This document shows, one piece after another, positions 36,308 through 45,524 of a stretch of DNA of 64,000 nucleotides (the stretch's first letter is position 1; each line of letters starts with the position of its first letter). This DNA comes from Parapedobacter indicus. GTDB lineage: Bacteria > Bacteroidota > Bacteroidia > Sphingobacteriales > Sphingobacteriaceae. The notes under the pieces were generated by a model, which saw nothing but the letters and a program-made list of their open reading frames with translations, searched no databases and was not told the origin of the DNA. The stretch spans positions 1 through 64,000 of the forward strand of contig NZ_FOQO01000003.1 in assembly GCF_900113765.1 (NCBI RefSeq), read 5' to 3'. The translations under genes were made by a program, and so were the position numbers.

Positions 36308-36410
36308 AAAGGAACGACGACGGGAGCGACGCTTAAAGCCATAAACGATAGCCTTCAGTATTTACCGAATGAAATGCAGCATTTAAGGAGTCGGATTTTC
36401 TTAACCGGGT

Positions 36411-37166
36411 TTAGTCCACGATCCCGTCCATCCATTTGAGGAAGTCTGGAACGCGTACACGGCTCACCAACACCTCGTGCGGGCATTCCGGTGAAAAGGA
36501 AAGCTTCAGCCGGCTATTGAAGTATTTAGCGACGTTTTCAATCGCTTTCACATGGCCGATGCAGTTGCGCGATACGCGGAAAAACAGCCGATGATCGAGC
36601 TGCTGTGCTAACTGGTCTAACGTATAATTAATGATGTACCGCCGATCGTTGAACGTGTGGAGGAAGACCACTCCGTCTTCGCTATAAAAATGGGCGATGT
36701 CCGTGGTTTCGATATAATGGTAATTTTCTCCTTTGGCTATCAGGAAACGGTTTTTCGTTTTGAGCGGCAGGAGCTGTTCAACATTCCGGGGACTGGCCTT
36801 ATCCGGGTGGTTAGGAAAAATGGTTTCAAATTTCGTCAAGGCCGCATCCAATTCCTGCTCGTCAAACGGCTTTAACAGGTAATCGATGCTGTTCAATTTG
36901 AACGCTTTGATGGCATGTTCATCGTAAGCCGTGGTAAAGATTACCGGGGTGGTCACTTTCACGTGGTCAAATACCTCGAAGCAGTTGCCGTCTGCCAGGC
37001 GGATATCCATCAGGATCAGGTCGATGGTGGCGGCTTTCAGAAACCCAATGGTATCGATGACCGTCTTGGTATGGCGCTCCAACACACCATCCGGGCGCAA
37101 TTTTGCCATCATACGCTTCAGCTCCTCGTAAGCAAGCTGCTCGTCTTCTACGATCAGGTACTTCAT
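36411..37166 (-). CDS. LytTR-family response regulator
   Basis: 251 residues. The receiver domain (residues 1-115) has acidic residues VEDEQ, phospho-acceptor D in DLILMDIRLADG and K in YLLKPFDEQE. The C-terminal LytTR DNA-binding domain includes DIAHFYSEDGVVFLHTFNDRRYIINYTLDQL and FFRVSRNCIGHVKAI. The gene overlaps the sensor kinase gene by 4 bp, so the two form a LytS/LytR-type pair. Target genes are not identifiable here. Confidence 0.93.
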   Translation of the reverse strand: MKYLIVEDEQLAYEELKRMMAKLRPDGVLERHTKTVIDTIGFLKAATIDLILMDIRLADGNCFEVFDHVKVTTPVIFTTAYDEHAIKAFKLNSIDYLLKPFDEQELDAALTKFETIFPNHPDKASPRNVEQLLPLKTKNRFLIAKGENYHYIETTDIAHFYSEDGVVFLHTFNDRRYIINYTLDQLAQQLDHRLFFRVSRNCIGHVKAIENVAKYFNSRLKLSFSPECPHEVLVSRVRVPDFLKWMDGIVD

Positions 37167-38170
37167 GACTGGATATAGGGGATTTTTACCATAAATACGT
37201 GTTCGGTATGCGCCACGATGACTTCTTTACCATACATTTTATATTGCTTGGCCAGGTATTTCAGTCCGACGCCGCCTTTATCTGCAGGGGTTGACGGCTG
37301 GATGTTGTTTTCAACCGTTATGTAACCGCTATCGATCGTAATTTTTATGTGCAGCTGTGATTCTTCGGTTGCGCTATTGTGCTTAAAGGCGTTCTCGATG
37401 AGCAGTTGCAGGGTAAGGGGGATAACCTGATGCTGTTCACAGACCACTGCTTTATCTACCGTAAACGTAAATGCGTTTTCAAACCGGGTCCGCATCATAA
37501 AAATATACGCATCCAGTGCATCCAATTCTTCCGCCACCGACACAACCGGCTGCCGGGTAAGGGAAAGCACATACCGATAGGTTTTTGAGAGCGCTTTTGT
37601 AAACTTGTTGGCACCGTCTGGATTGATGTAGATTAACGAAGACAACACATTTAGCGAATTAAACAGGAAATGCGGGTTTATTTGTGCCCTTAGCGTTTCG
37701 TGCTGGAACAACAGCACCTTTCGTTTGGCTATTTCGGAATCGGCTATGGCTTTTTGCTCGGACTGAAAATAATGGATCAATTCAAATACCAACAGAATGG
37801 GAATATTGGTGGTCATGGCGAAAGCAAATTTGACGAGGAAAGAAGGCATTCCGGCTTGGGGAACCAGCAGTACTTCGTAGATCAGGTAATTAAAAATCCC
37901 CATTAATATGAAGGATATTACCGTTATACCGACAATGTCTGCCACAATACGGTAAAAAATATTTTTGGAGTAAGGCAAATGCTTATTCAAAAATAGCAAC
38001 AGCCCGTAGTCTGCGATGCACATGGCCAGGATGACGATGTAATGGGCGGACAGCTGGATCTGAAAATTATGCCATAACTCTTCTTTCATCAGGATAATGC
38101 TGAAAAGCATTTGACACAACGCATAGATCAGTGTAGCGAAAAAGAAGATGAGCAGCCGCTTTATATTCAT
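37163..38170 (-). CDS. LytS-like sensor histidine kinase
   Basis: 335 residues from ATG 38170 (an upstream TTG at 38209 adds a tail without membrane character). Four membrane segments in the first 150 residues (LLIFFFATLIYALCQMLFSII, YIVILAMCIADYGLLLFL, IVADIVGITVISFILMGIFNYLIY, FAMTTNIPILLVFELI) precede a His_kinase domain: LRAQINPHFLFNSLNVLSSLI with the phosphoryl histidine, and LTLQLLIENAFKHN as the N-box. It is the partner of the LytTR regulator through a 4-bp overlap. Confidence 0.92.
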   Translation of the reverse strand: MNIKRLLIFFFATLIYALCQMLFSIILMKEELWHNFQIQLSAHYIVILAMCIADYGLLLFLNKHLPYSKNIFYRIVADIVGITVISFILMGIFNYLIYEVLLVPQAGMPSFLVKFAFAMTTNIPILLVFELIHYFQSEQKAIADSEIAKRKVLLFQHETLRAQINPHFLFNSLNVLSSLIYINPDGANKFTKALSKTYRYVLSLTRQPVVSVAEELDALDAYIFMMRTRFENAFTFTVDKAVVCEQHQVIPLTLQLLIENAFKHNSATEESQLHIKITIDSGYITVENNIQPSTPADKGGVGLKYLAKQYKMYGKEVIVAHTEHVFMVKIPYIQS

Positions 38171-38385
38171 TTGTTTCGTTGAACCGATCTCAAAAGTAAA
38201 CTTTCCCAAATAAGATTTACTAAAATCCGCCTGCGGTTTCTGATGAACTTCATTTTTTTAGGGATGAATTTAACGTTGTTTATACGGATTGGTAAAAATG
38301 AGCCTAGAGATTACCCCCATGGGGTTGGGGGTAATAATTATTGAAAAAACGTTTTGAAAGGCGTATCCCCATTGTTAACCAAGGA

Positions 38386-39441
38386 TTATAGGTCCGCTTT
38401 ACGTTGCTTTACCTCTTCCAGGATTTTCGAAAAGGACTTTTCTCTTTTACGCTTTTCATGTTCAGAGGCCGAAAAATGCCATGCTTCCTTACGAAGTTTT
38501 ATATAGCTTTCGTAGACCTTACGATCCAGCGTGTGATTATTTACGGCTTCCAAAATCGCACAGCCAGGTTCGTTGACATGTTCACAATCCTTAAAACGAC
38601 ATGATTCCGCAATGTCCGAAAATTCCATTATTTTGGTGAGTGAATCAGGATCGTCAATAGCTAACCCGAATTCACGAACGCCAGGCGTGTCAATTAAAAT
38701 GCCGGAGTTATCCATCAATACCATTTCTCTCCGAGTGGAAGTATGCCGTCCCTTTCCTGATGAAAGGCTAATATCCGACGTCGCCAATACGGTTCGTTCG
38801 CACAGTGCATTTACGAGCGAACTTTTCCCGACACCTGAAGAGCCGACGAATATAGCTGTTTCGCCGCGGCTAATGGATGCTCGTATCTCACGTATCGTTT
38901 GGGGTTGATGAATGCTAGTGAAGTATACGGGCATCTGATGAACAAGGTGTTCGATCGCTTCATCGACAGGCTTCCTGTCAACGCTTAAATCAGCTTTGTT
39001 AAGCACCAGGATGGGCTGGATTCCAGCTTCACATATCTGAACCCTAAAACGCTCTACTTTACGGACATTGAAATTTCCGTCAAGGCTTTGCACAATAAAT
39101 GCTTTGTCGACGTATGAGGCAATAGCTTGCCTATCTGCAACCGTACCGCTTTTCTTGCGATATAACGTCCGCTCTCGGCTTAACATCTCAACTATAATTC
39201 CGTTGTGGTCATCAAAGGCTTGAAAAATCACCCAATCGCCGACGCACGGCAATTCAGAGGTCGATTTTCCGAATAGTAGGCTTCCAGTCAGTTCGCATTG
39301 AAAAACTCCTCCTTCAGAGACTACTTCATAGCGGGTGCGATGCACAATGGCTATTCGCCCGTGAAACAACGCCTTGTGTATTGATTTATGTTTTTGTTGG
39401 TCCAATCGGTTATTCCAACCGTACGTTTCTAAATTGATCAT
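38386..39441 (-). CDS. rsgA: Ribosome small subunit-dependent GTPase A
   Basis: 351 residues from ATG 39441 (MINLETYGWNN, the usual start). The N-terminal OB-fold is followed by a circularly permuted GTPase: LVLNKAD (G4) precedes FVGSSGVGKSSLVNAL (G1) and DTPGVREFG (G3). The zinc-binding C-terminal part has C-RFKD-C-EH-VNEPG-C. RsgA helps mature the 30S subunit by releasing RbfA and checking the decoding site. It is complete and cytosolic, and is transcribed alone with about 220 bp to the next minus-strand gene. Confidence 0.93.
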   Translation of the reverse strand: MINLETYGWNNRLDQQKHKSIHKALFHGRIAIVHRTRYEVVSEGGVFQCELTGSLLFGKSTSELPCVGDWVIFQAFDDHNGIIVEMLSRERTLYRKKSGTVADRQAIASYVDKAFIVQSLDGNFNVRKVERFRVQICEAGIQPILVLNKADLSVDRKPVDEAIEHLVHQMPVYFTSIHQPQTIREIRASISRGETAIFVGSSGVGKSSLVNALCERTVLATSDISLSSGKGRHTSTRREMVLMDNSGILIDTPGVREFGLAIDDPDSLTKIMEFSDIAESCRFKDCEHVNEPGCAILEAVNNHTLDRKVYESYIKLRKEAWHFSASEHEKRKREKSFSKILEEVKQRKADL

Positions 39442-39754
39442 GGCTTTATATTTTAGCATGAATAATGTATCGTCGTAGCATCCACTTCTTTTGGTAGAAT
39501 GCTACTTGGTATGTTTCTAGCGTTCAGGACTGCCAGGTTGTTGCCAAATGAAGGAAACGAACCCGTTGTATCGCACGCTTTTTAAACGAATTACGCCAAT
39601 AAAGATTTTTCTCAAATAGGATTATTCGAGAGGAAAGATGAGAACAATCTGCACAGTGTTATACAGATTGTTTACAGTACAAGATCCGAGTTGGATGGAG
39701 CATTAAACATAAATCACTCATTAATTCGACAAAGGTAGAAATTAATAAATCATT
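39442..39754. other. Intergenic region upstream of rsgA
   Basis: About 310 bp of AT-rich sequence with no supported gene. It presumably carries the rsgA promoter. No clear TAnnTTTG element with a spaced TTG was found. Confidence 0.4.
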
Positions 39755-39910
39755 TTAAAACCTTACAAGGTCATCCAAATGGACCTTTACATATTTGGCC
39801 ATAGGCAACGCCGAATTCGAAACCGCCTTGGAGATTGGAATAAACATATTCTTGCTCATCTCACCGAAATTAAACTCGACCCCAATACCCGCCTGCTCAG
39901 TTCTCTTAAT
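39755..39910 (-). pseudogene. Possible C-terminal remnant of an unidentified gene
   Basis: An open frame of 51 codons on the minus strand with no start ends in a stop at 39755. It has protein-like composition (VEFNFGEMSKNMFIPISK, later LPMAKYVKVHLDDL). I do not recognise it. It could be the end of a gene whose front was lost, or chance. Confidence 0.25.
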
Positions 39911-39961
39911 TTAACATGTGCCTGGTTCACCCATAGTCCGTGGTGTCAACTATTCGATGAG

Positions 39962-40615
39962 TTATTTTTTGGATACAACTTTAAGATTTCTAAACCATCC
40001 ATCGGAAAAATTCCCGACCCATAAACCTACCCAACCGCCTTCCCCGGAACTAAGCTGGTTTACGGATAGCGTGGGCGTCGGATGGTTGTTTATATACACC
40101 TTTACCGCAGGAGAGTTAATTTCAATGCGAACATGGAACCAGTCGTCCGGGTCCAGATCGGAATCAAGCGCTGATTCATATTTACCGGGATTTTCCTCCC
40201 GCAGTTTCTGCCATGTGTAGGTTGGATGCGCGATGTATTGTACACTATGCGATTTCCTGTCTGGATTCCTGAAATTAAACGGCCGAAAATAGACCACATC
40301 GTATGTCTCGTCGTCTTTCCCATGAAAAGCTAGGCCAACAAAACTCTGCTGTGGTGTATTATTTCCCTTAATATCGGCTTCTATGGTACCATTCCTAAAG
40401 TTGATATGCTTTATCTTCAGAAATCCATCCCCTTCGCTCCGTCCCAAATAGATTTCATCGCCAAATTTAACTTCCCTATTAACGGATTCACCATTAGCTT
40501 CAATGGCGGAAAGTGTGATATAACCATCCGCTTGTCCGAAAGTTTCCGAAGTATTGAGGATTCCGGCAAAGCAAAAAACTAATCCGATTAAACCAATTCT
40601 TGTTTTCATAATCAT
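39962..40615 (-). CDS. Secreted LamG/concanavalin-like (DUF1080-type) protein
   Basis: 217 residues with a signal peptide (IGLIGLVFCFAGILNTSETFGQ). A jelly-roll fold is indicated by FRNGTIEADIKGNNTPQQSFVGLAFHGKDD, YDVVYFRPFNF, WFHVRIEINSPAVKVYINN and GGWVGLWVGNFSDGWFRNLKV. These are features of LamG-like and DUF1080 proteins, which bind or cleave sugars. The catalytic residues of sugar lyases cannot be assigned. It is transcribed divergently, 100 bp away, from an HTH-membrane protein whose C-terminal part has the same kind of fold. Confidence 0.75.
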   Translation of the reverse strand: MIMKTRIGLIGLVFCFAGILNTSETFGQADGYITLSAIEANGESVNREVKFGDEIYLGRSEGDGFLKIKHINFRNGTIEADIKGNNTPQQSFVGLAFHGKDDETYDVVYFRPFNFRNPDRKSHSVQYIAHPTYTWQKLREENPGKYESALDSDLDPDDWFHVRIEINSPAVKVYINNHPTPTLSVNQLSSGEGGWVGLWVGNFSDGWFRNLKVVSKK

Positions 40616-40714
40616 TTTCTATCTTAGTTTACTCATACTGGCAAAGAATGCAAATCGGTTGACGTATATCAAATACAAGTGCATTCACGCCCGTGCAATG
40701 TCATTCGATGCCAA

Positions 40715-41989
40715 ATGAAGGAAAATAGGGCAGATTTGATAGCGGAATGCCGGGCACTGATTGAGCGGAAACTCAATTGGGGTGATAGCGATTACTGGTC
40801 AGACAGTGATTTCCAAACGCTCAGTAGGTTGATTCATGAACGTACCAAGGTTCAACTAAGCATCACTACATTAAAACGTATATGGGGGAAGGTCAGTTAC
40901 TCCGCCTCTCCTGCCACATCTACATTGGATGCTTTGGCTGGATTTCTGGGTTATGATAGCTGGCGTTCATTCGTGGCGAATGCCTCTCCGGCAAAACCGA
41001 AGAAAAGGAAGTTCAGGTGGCCTTTGTTGATAGGGAGTGGTTGCATAGTGATACTTTTCGCTACGGTGATTATGGTAAGACCTTCTTTTCTTTTCCGCAC
41101 AGCACCTCAACTGTCTGAAATTTCTTCGGCGCTATCCTCGGACGATTTTAGCCTTAGCGCTAACGTGATAAGCCAAGGAATTCCGACTTCTGTCGTATTT
41201 ACCTATGACGCCCGGAACTCCCCTACCGATTCGGTTTTCATCCAACAGCATTGGGATCCAAACCGCCGGGCCCTGGTACCTAAAAATGGGCATACCCACA
41301 CTTCGATCTATTATGAACCGGGGTTTTTCAATGCAAAACTCGTAATAGGTGATCAGGTGATAAAAGAATATCCGTTGTTGATCCCTACCGAAGGCTGGCT
41401 TGCCACACTAAATGACTTTCAATCAGCTCCGATCCACCTTGAAGATGGCGATTTTATGGAAGAGGGAATAATTGACGTCCATCCCGACATCATTGAGAAA
41501 TATGGTCTGAATCCACTATCGGATGTGGCAGAAGTAAAGCTTTTTAACGTGGGTCAATTCCCGCCCATTCCGGCGAACGATTTCGTATTTACTGCACAGG
41601 TAAAATCCAATTCACTATCCGGGCGTGACCCGTGTCGACATATTTGGATAAGGCTTGTTAATGAGCGGATGCCGATCATATTTCCCCTATCAATTAATGG
41701 ATGCGTTTCAAATTTGATGGTCAGCAATATTGACAGCGTATATTCCGGTAAGGATCACGATTTATCAGGATTTGGCGCATCCGTATCGGATTGGGTGAAT
41801 GTCAAGTGCGTGAGTACGAAAAACCATATTAGATACTACGTAGACAACCGGCTCGCCTTCGAGGCCCCCCTATTAGCTGAAGACAAACATATTATGGGAA
41901 TGATAGTTGGCTTTTCGGGTGGCGGAGCTTTGCGTAACGTCCGTATTAAAAATGGCGAAAAGACAATTTTTGAGGCGTTCATCAATTAA
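40715..41989 (+). CDS. HTH-membrane-LamG-like protein
   Basis: About 424 residues from ATG 40715 (an in-frame GTG at 40679 is less likely). The N-terminal 90 residues resemble a small DNA-binding domain found in Bacteroidota membrane regulators (SRLIHERTKVQLSITTLKRIWGK..DALAGFLGYDSWRSF). One membrane helix follows (WPLLIGSGCIVILFATVIMV) and then a periplasmic part with a LamG-like C-terminus (DWVNVKCVSTKNHIRYYVDNRLAFEAP..IVGFSGGGALRNVRIKNG). It may sense an envelope ligand and act on DNA directly. Its 3' end overlaps the convergent arr gene by 8 bp. Confidence 0.65.
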   Translation: MKENRADLIAECRALIERKLNWGDSDYWSDSDFQTLSRLIHERTKVQLSITTLKRIWGKVSYSASPATSTLDALAGFLGYDSWRSFVANASPAKPKKRKFRWPLLIGSGCIVILFATVIMVRPSFLFRTAPQLSEISSALSSDDFSLSANVISQGIPTSVVFTYDARNSPTDSVFIQQHWDPNRRALVPKNGHTHTSIYYEPGFFNAKLVIGDQVIKEYPLLIPTEGWLATLNDFQSAPIHLEDGDFMEEGIIDVHPDIIEKYGLNPLSDVAEVKLFNVGQFPPIPANDFVFTAQVKSNSLSGRDPCRHIWIRLVNERMPIIFPLSINGCVSNLMVSNIDSVYSGKDHDLSGFGASVSDWVNVKCVSTKNHIRYYVDNRLAFEAPLLAEDKHIMGMIVGFSGGGALRNVRIKNGEKTIFEAFIN

Positions 41990-42725
41990 TAATCTCCCCC
42001 TTGCTTTTGGCTAGTTTTTCCCGGAATTGTTGTATAGCCGCTGGCGTTTGCCGCACCCATTCCGTTACTTCACCAATGATTTTCATGGGCGCCCTGGTTC
42101 GATAGGAACGCGTGGGGTTGCCGGGGAACTTTTTGTCCGTAACATTTGGGTCGTTTTCAAAGGGCCCGGTCGGTTCGACAATGTAAACTCGCTCGTGCCC
42201 GTCACCATTTGCTAATGCGGCGGCAAACCCGGCCCCGTTAACCATAGCTGTGAAGTAAATATGATTCATGATAACACCGGGGTGGTAATTAGAGGGGCGC
42301 CCCGCGGTAAGCAAATCACCTGCTTTCAAGTCGGCTCGCGTGCCATGATAGAAAGGGCCGCTGTCTGCCGGTTTGTTGGCAACAGCCTCTCCTAGTTCGT
42401 TGTACTTCTGCGCCTGGGCGGGATTGCCCAACGCTTCATAGCATTTGGCAATATGGGCGTACAGCGAAGCAAAAGCACTGTGTACGGAACCGTCATTTAT
42501 CGCCAACGCAAATTGCAAAGCGGTTTCGTACCATTGCAGCCTATCGGCGTTGCTTGCTTGATGCCGGGCTACATAATATGCCGCAATAAATTTTTCGAGG
42601 TCGTCGGTAGCTTCGTGCCAAGCTTGAAGGAATAGCCGGCTTGCTGCTTCGGATTCCCCCCTTTCGGCCATGTCCATACCTTCAAGGCAGCGTTTCACAA
42701 CGGGATTACTCGGATTAAATTCCAT
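41982..42725 (-). CDS. arr: Rifampin ADP-ribosyltransferase with N-terminal TPR-like domain
   Basis: 247 residues. The C-terminal half from about 123 is a full Arr enzyme: FYHGTRADLKAGDLL, NHIYFTAMVNGAGFAAALA, RVYIVEPTGPFENDPNVTDKKFPGNPTRSYRTR and IGEVTEW. Arr uses NAD to ADP-ribosylate rifamycins and gives resistance. Typical Arr proteins are about 140-150 residues; here about 120 residues of helical, TPR-like sequence precede it (AAYYVARHQ, ALQFALAIN, LYAHIAKCYEALGNPAQAQKYNELGEA). A TACATTTG box and a dyad lie just upstream. Resistance is predicted, not shown. Confidence 0.88.
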   Translation of the reverse strand: MEFNPSNPVVKRCLEGMDMAERGESEAASRLFLQAWHEATDDLEKFIAAYYVARHQASNADRLQWYETALQFALAINDGSVHSAFASLYAHIAKCYEALGNPAQAQKYNELGEAVANKPADSGPFYHGTRADLKAGDLLTAGRPSNYHPGVIMNHIYFTAMVNGAGFAAALANGDGHERVYIVEPTGPFENDPNVTDKKFPGNPTRSYRTRAPMKIIGEVTEWVRQTPAAIQQFREKLAKSKGEIIN

Positions 42726-42746
42726 GTATTATTTTTTTGTGAAACA

Positions 42747-42780
42747 CAAATGTAGGGGCATCGTTCTAAAGATAAGAACG
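42747..42780 (-). promoter_or_regulatory. arr promoter box with adjacent dyad
   Basis: On the minus strand TACATTTG (42754-42747) matches the Bacteroidota -7 consensus 22 bp before the arr start. Immediately upstream, CGTTCT-AAAGATA-AGAACG at 42762-42780 forms 6-bp inverted arms, in the position expected for an operator. No TTG at -33 was found. Confidence 0.5.
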
Positions 42781-43088
42781 TTTTGGACAATAATTACCGC
42801 CACCCTTTTAAAATTGAAATTGAAACCATGTGCTGGTTGGGAAATTAAATGTGATTAAAATCCCCAAATTGTATCAATACTTCTCAGAACGGCTTAAACC
42901 ATATCCGAAACTTATCTACAACCCTCCCATATTTTACTGTTATTTAAAATATTTTACCCTATTTTAATAGAAAAATACCTAATTTGCACATTAGGAGCAA
43001 TAGGTGGTATAAATTTTGGCGTTCGCCGAGCATATTTATTTTGAGGCATCTCACCACTTAATTTGCCTGTGAAAAACATTAATTCGAC
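42781..43088. other. AT-rich intergenic region upstream of the glycoside hydrolase
   Basis: About 310 bp without a gene. TTGCAC near 42984 and TATAAATTTTGG near 43009 could be a loosely matching promoter for the lipoprotein gene; the fit is weak. Confidence 0.35.
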
Positions 43089-44645
43089 ATGATTAAACGA
43101 TTGACCGCAATTGGCGGAATTTATGCGCTTTCTTTACTCTTTCTTTTATGGTTTTTAAGTTCATGCTCAAAGGAAGCGCTTGTCGCAGGGGAAGACGACG
43201 ACAAGCCTGAGGCAACAAACCCTTCCTCTGACTTATCTTCAGCTTCAGCGGAGGCATTCCTGTATGGTTCTAATATGGGGTATTACCCAGGTTGGTCCGA
43301 TCAGCAACTGGCTGAACTGCTGATTGGCAATCCGACTCGGAATATTGCTGGCGCCGGAGTAAACAGCTTGCGCCCGGCGATGTATGATCATTTTGTACAG
43401 CGATGGGGCTACGACATCCGGGCAGGTGCTTTTGAAACCTACCAGCAACTGGGCGGTAAGGACCATACCATGTTTCTCAATGGACCTTCCGATGCGCACA
43501 GGGAAAAAACGAAGTACTGTGATGGCATGCAGTCGAAAACCTTCGCCAATCTGTATGAGCCCATATGGTCTTCTGCCGGAAAAGTAAACCCTGATAATTT
43601 TTACGCAAACTATGTTTACAATGTAGTAAAAACGTATGGACCTTATGTAAGGTATTGGGAGGTTTGGAACGAACCGGATTATACCAACAACTGGTCGGCC
43701 AGCCAAACCTGGGGCAAATCAGATCCCAACCCCTGCCACCTGAGCAACTTTGCTGCGCCCATCCAGTCCTATGTTCGCATGCTCAGGATCACCTATGAGA
43801 TCGTCAAGCAATTGGATAAAGATGGTTTGGTGTGTACAGGCGGCTTGGGTTACCCCGGTTTTCTGGACGCAATATTACGCAACACGGATAACCCGGAGGG
43901 AGGAAGTACAAATGCCGATTATCCTAAAAAAGGTGGCGAGTGGTTCGATTGTTTAAGTTACCACGTATATCCCATGTATTATTTAGGAAGTAACCCCAAC
44001 TCGGATGCAGCGGCTGCAGCAGTAATCAATCATAAGAATGACTTTCAGGCCGTACTGGATAAATATTCCTATGATGGAACGACCAAACCCAGAAAATCAT
44101 TTATCGTCACAGAAACCAATATCCCCCGCAAAGCTATTGGCAACTACGTTGGAGGCAATGAGGTGCAGCGGAATTTTTTAATTAAGGCGGCAATCGTCGC
44201 GCAAAAGGCAGGTATAAGGGGGCTGTACGTCTATTGCCCCGCTGAAGGTAAGCCATTGTCCGAGGTTACCAATCCCTATCAGGCCATGGGCTTCTACCAA
44301 AACTTAACATCCGGCCCTTACAACGCCACGATAACACCTGGTGGTATAGCATGGCGCACCGTTAGCAATCTTTTAAAAAACCGGCAATACGACGCGGCCA
44401 CAACGGCTCAATTGAAATTGCCCTCCAATATTGATGGCGGAGCTTTTTATTCCGCGGCTAGTGGTGATTATATGTATGTATTGTGGGCCAAAACCAGTGG
44501 CGCCTCAGAAACCGTATCGGCCCAGTACAGCTTCCCGGCATCGTTCAATATTAAAACACTTACGCAAATCGATTGGGAGAATAAGGACACCAAGGTAACC
44601 AATACCATTTCATTAACAGGATCACCTGTATTTATCAAGCTTTAA
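43089..44645 (+). CDS. Lipoprotein glycoside hydrolase of clan GH-A type
   Basis: 518 residues with a lipobox (LSSC) and an acidic linker. The rest looks like a (beta/alpha)8 hydrolase: RYWEVWNEPDY near residue 190 supplies the acid/base in the N-E-P motif of clan A, and FIVTETN near 340 supplies the nucleophile glutamate. A C-terminal beta-sandwich probably follows (ATITPGGIAWRTVSNLL to the end). A family such as GH39 or GH30 is possible but cannot be fixed by eye. As a lipoprotein it may act at the outer membrane on a plant-like or matrix glycan. Confidence 0.75.
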   Translation: MIKRLTAIGGIYALSLLFLLWFLSSCSKEALVAGEDDDKPEATNPSSDLSSASAEAFLYGSNMGYYPGWSDQQLAELLIGNPTRNIAGAGVNSLRPAMYDHFVQRWGYDIRAGAFETYQQLGGKDHTMFLNGPSDAHREKTKYCDGMQSKTFANLYEPIWSSAGKVNPDNFYANYVYNVVKTYGPYVRYWEVWNEPDYTNNWSASQTWGKSDPNPCHLSNFAAPIQSYVRMLRITYEIVKQLDKDGLVCTGGLGYPGFLDAILRNTDNPEGGSTNADYPKKGGEWFDCLSYHVYPMYYLGSNPNSDAAAAAVINHKNDFQAVLDKYSYDGTTKPRKSFIVTETNIPRKAIGNYVGGNEVQRNFLIKAAIVAQKAGIRGLYVYCPAEGKPLSEVTNPYQAMGFYQNLTSGPYNATITPGGIAWRTVSNLLKNRQYDAATTAQLKLPSNIDGGAFYSAASGDYMYVLWAKTSGASETVSAQYSFPASFNIKTLTQIDWENKDTKVTNTISLTGSPVFIKL

Positions 44646-44818
44646 CGCCTGGGGCATTGGTGACCTTACATATTATTCTGTTGCTGCGAGTGAGCGTATT
44701 TAAATAAAAAGAGCCTGCTGTTAAAAAAATTGTGATCAAAGGAGAACCAACGGAATTGATACCGGATGCTCGTAGGAAACATTGACCGCTATTTTACGGT
44801 GACCCGGGTATTGGTTCC

Positions 44819-45406
44819 TCAGTCTACCAACATCCAAAGTAAATAAAAGAAAGTCGTGTATAACTTCAAATCTTTGCGTTCGAGTATACTCCTGAGAGTG
44901 GATATTGCTTTGGACTTAGCAAAATATACATTTCCGATACTGGTGCCTAACTTCGCACAAATTTCCTCGGTGGTCATTCCCTCTAAAAAAGACATCCGGA
45001 AGACGACGGCTTGTTGTTTGGGAAGCTTATTTACCTCCTTAACAATCAATTCAACCAGTTCAGAAAAAATAATTTTATTGAGAATATCGGTCTCTTGACT
45101 TTCTAAAGCTGCCAATGGATCCGGTTCTGACTGTATGCGGTTTGTAGATAAATCTAAGTAATCATAGCAGGCATTTCGCGCCGAAATAAACAGAAAGGCT
45201 TTGATTTTATCCAACGATTCAACCTGCTCTCTTCTTTCCCAAAGTTTGTAAAATAAATCGGAGACAATTTCTTCGGCCGCTTCTTTATTGCGTATGATGG
45301 AATAGGCAAAAAAACGAAGCGAGTTGCCAAATTTCAACATCAAATATTTCAAGCCCGACTCTCTGCCGAGCTTGAAATCCCTTAGATTTTTTATGTTGTG
45401 ATGCAT
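44819..45406 (-). CDS. ECF-type RNA polymerase sigma factor without adjacent FecR
   Basis: 195 residues from ATG 45406. Region 2: LMLKFGNSLRFFAYSIIRNKEAAEEIVSDLFYKLWERRE; region 4: LPKQQAVVFRMSFLEGMTTEEICAKLGTSIGNVYFAKSKAISTLR. It is a typical Bacteroidota ECF sigma factor. Unlike the one at 25850, no FecR anti-sigma gene lies next to it. The nearest neighbours are the unknown protein at 45525 and the damaged SusCD locus, all on the same strand. Confidence 0.88.
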   Translation of the reverse strand: MHHNIKNLRDFKLGRESGLKYLMLKFGNSLRFFAYSIIRNKEAAEEIVSDLFYKLWERREQVESLDKIKAFLFISARNACYDYLDLSTNRIQSEPDPLAALESQETDILNKIIFSELVELIVKEVNKLPKQQAVVFRMSFLEGMTTEEICAKLGTSIGNVYFAKSKAISTLRSILERKDLKLYTTFFYLLWMLVD

Positions 45407-45524
45407 ACGCGCGCTTATGTCAAAACGGCCACAATCAAACAATGACAGCCAAAGGCAACCGATTTACAATATACTAATCTTTAACCGATATTTACACGTA
45501 TTTAAGTGCGCTATCTTTTAAGGA

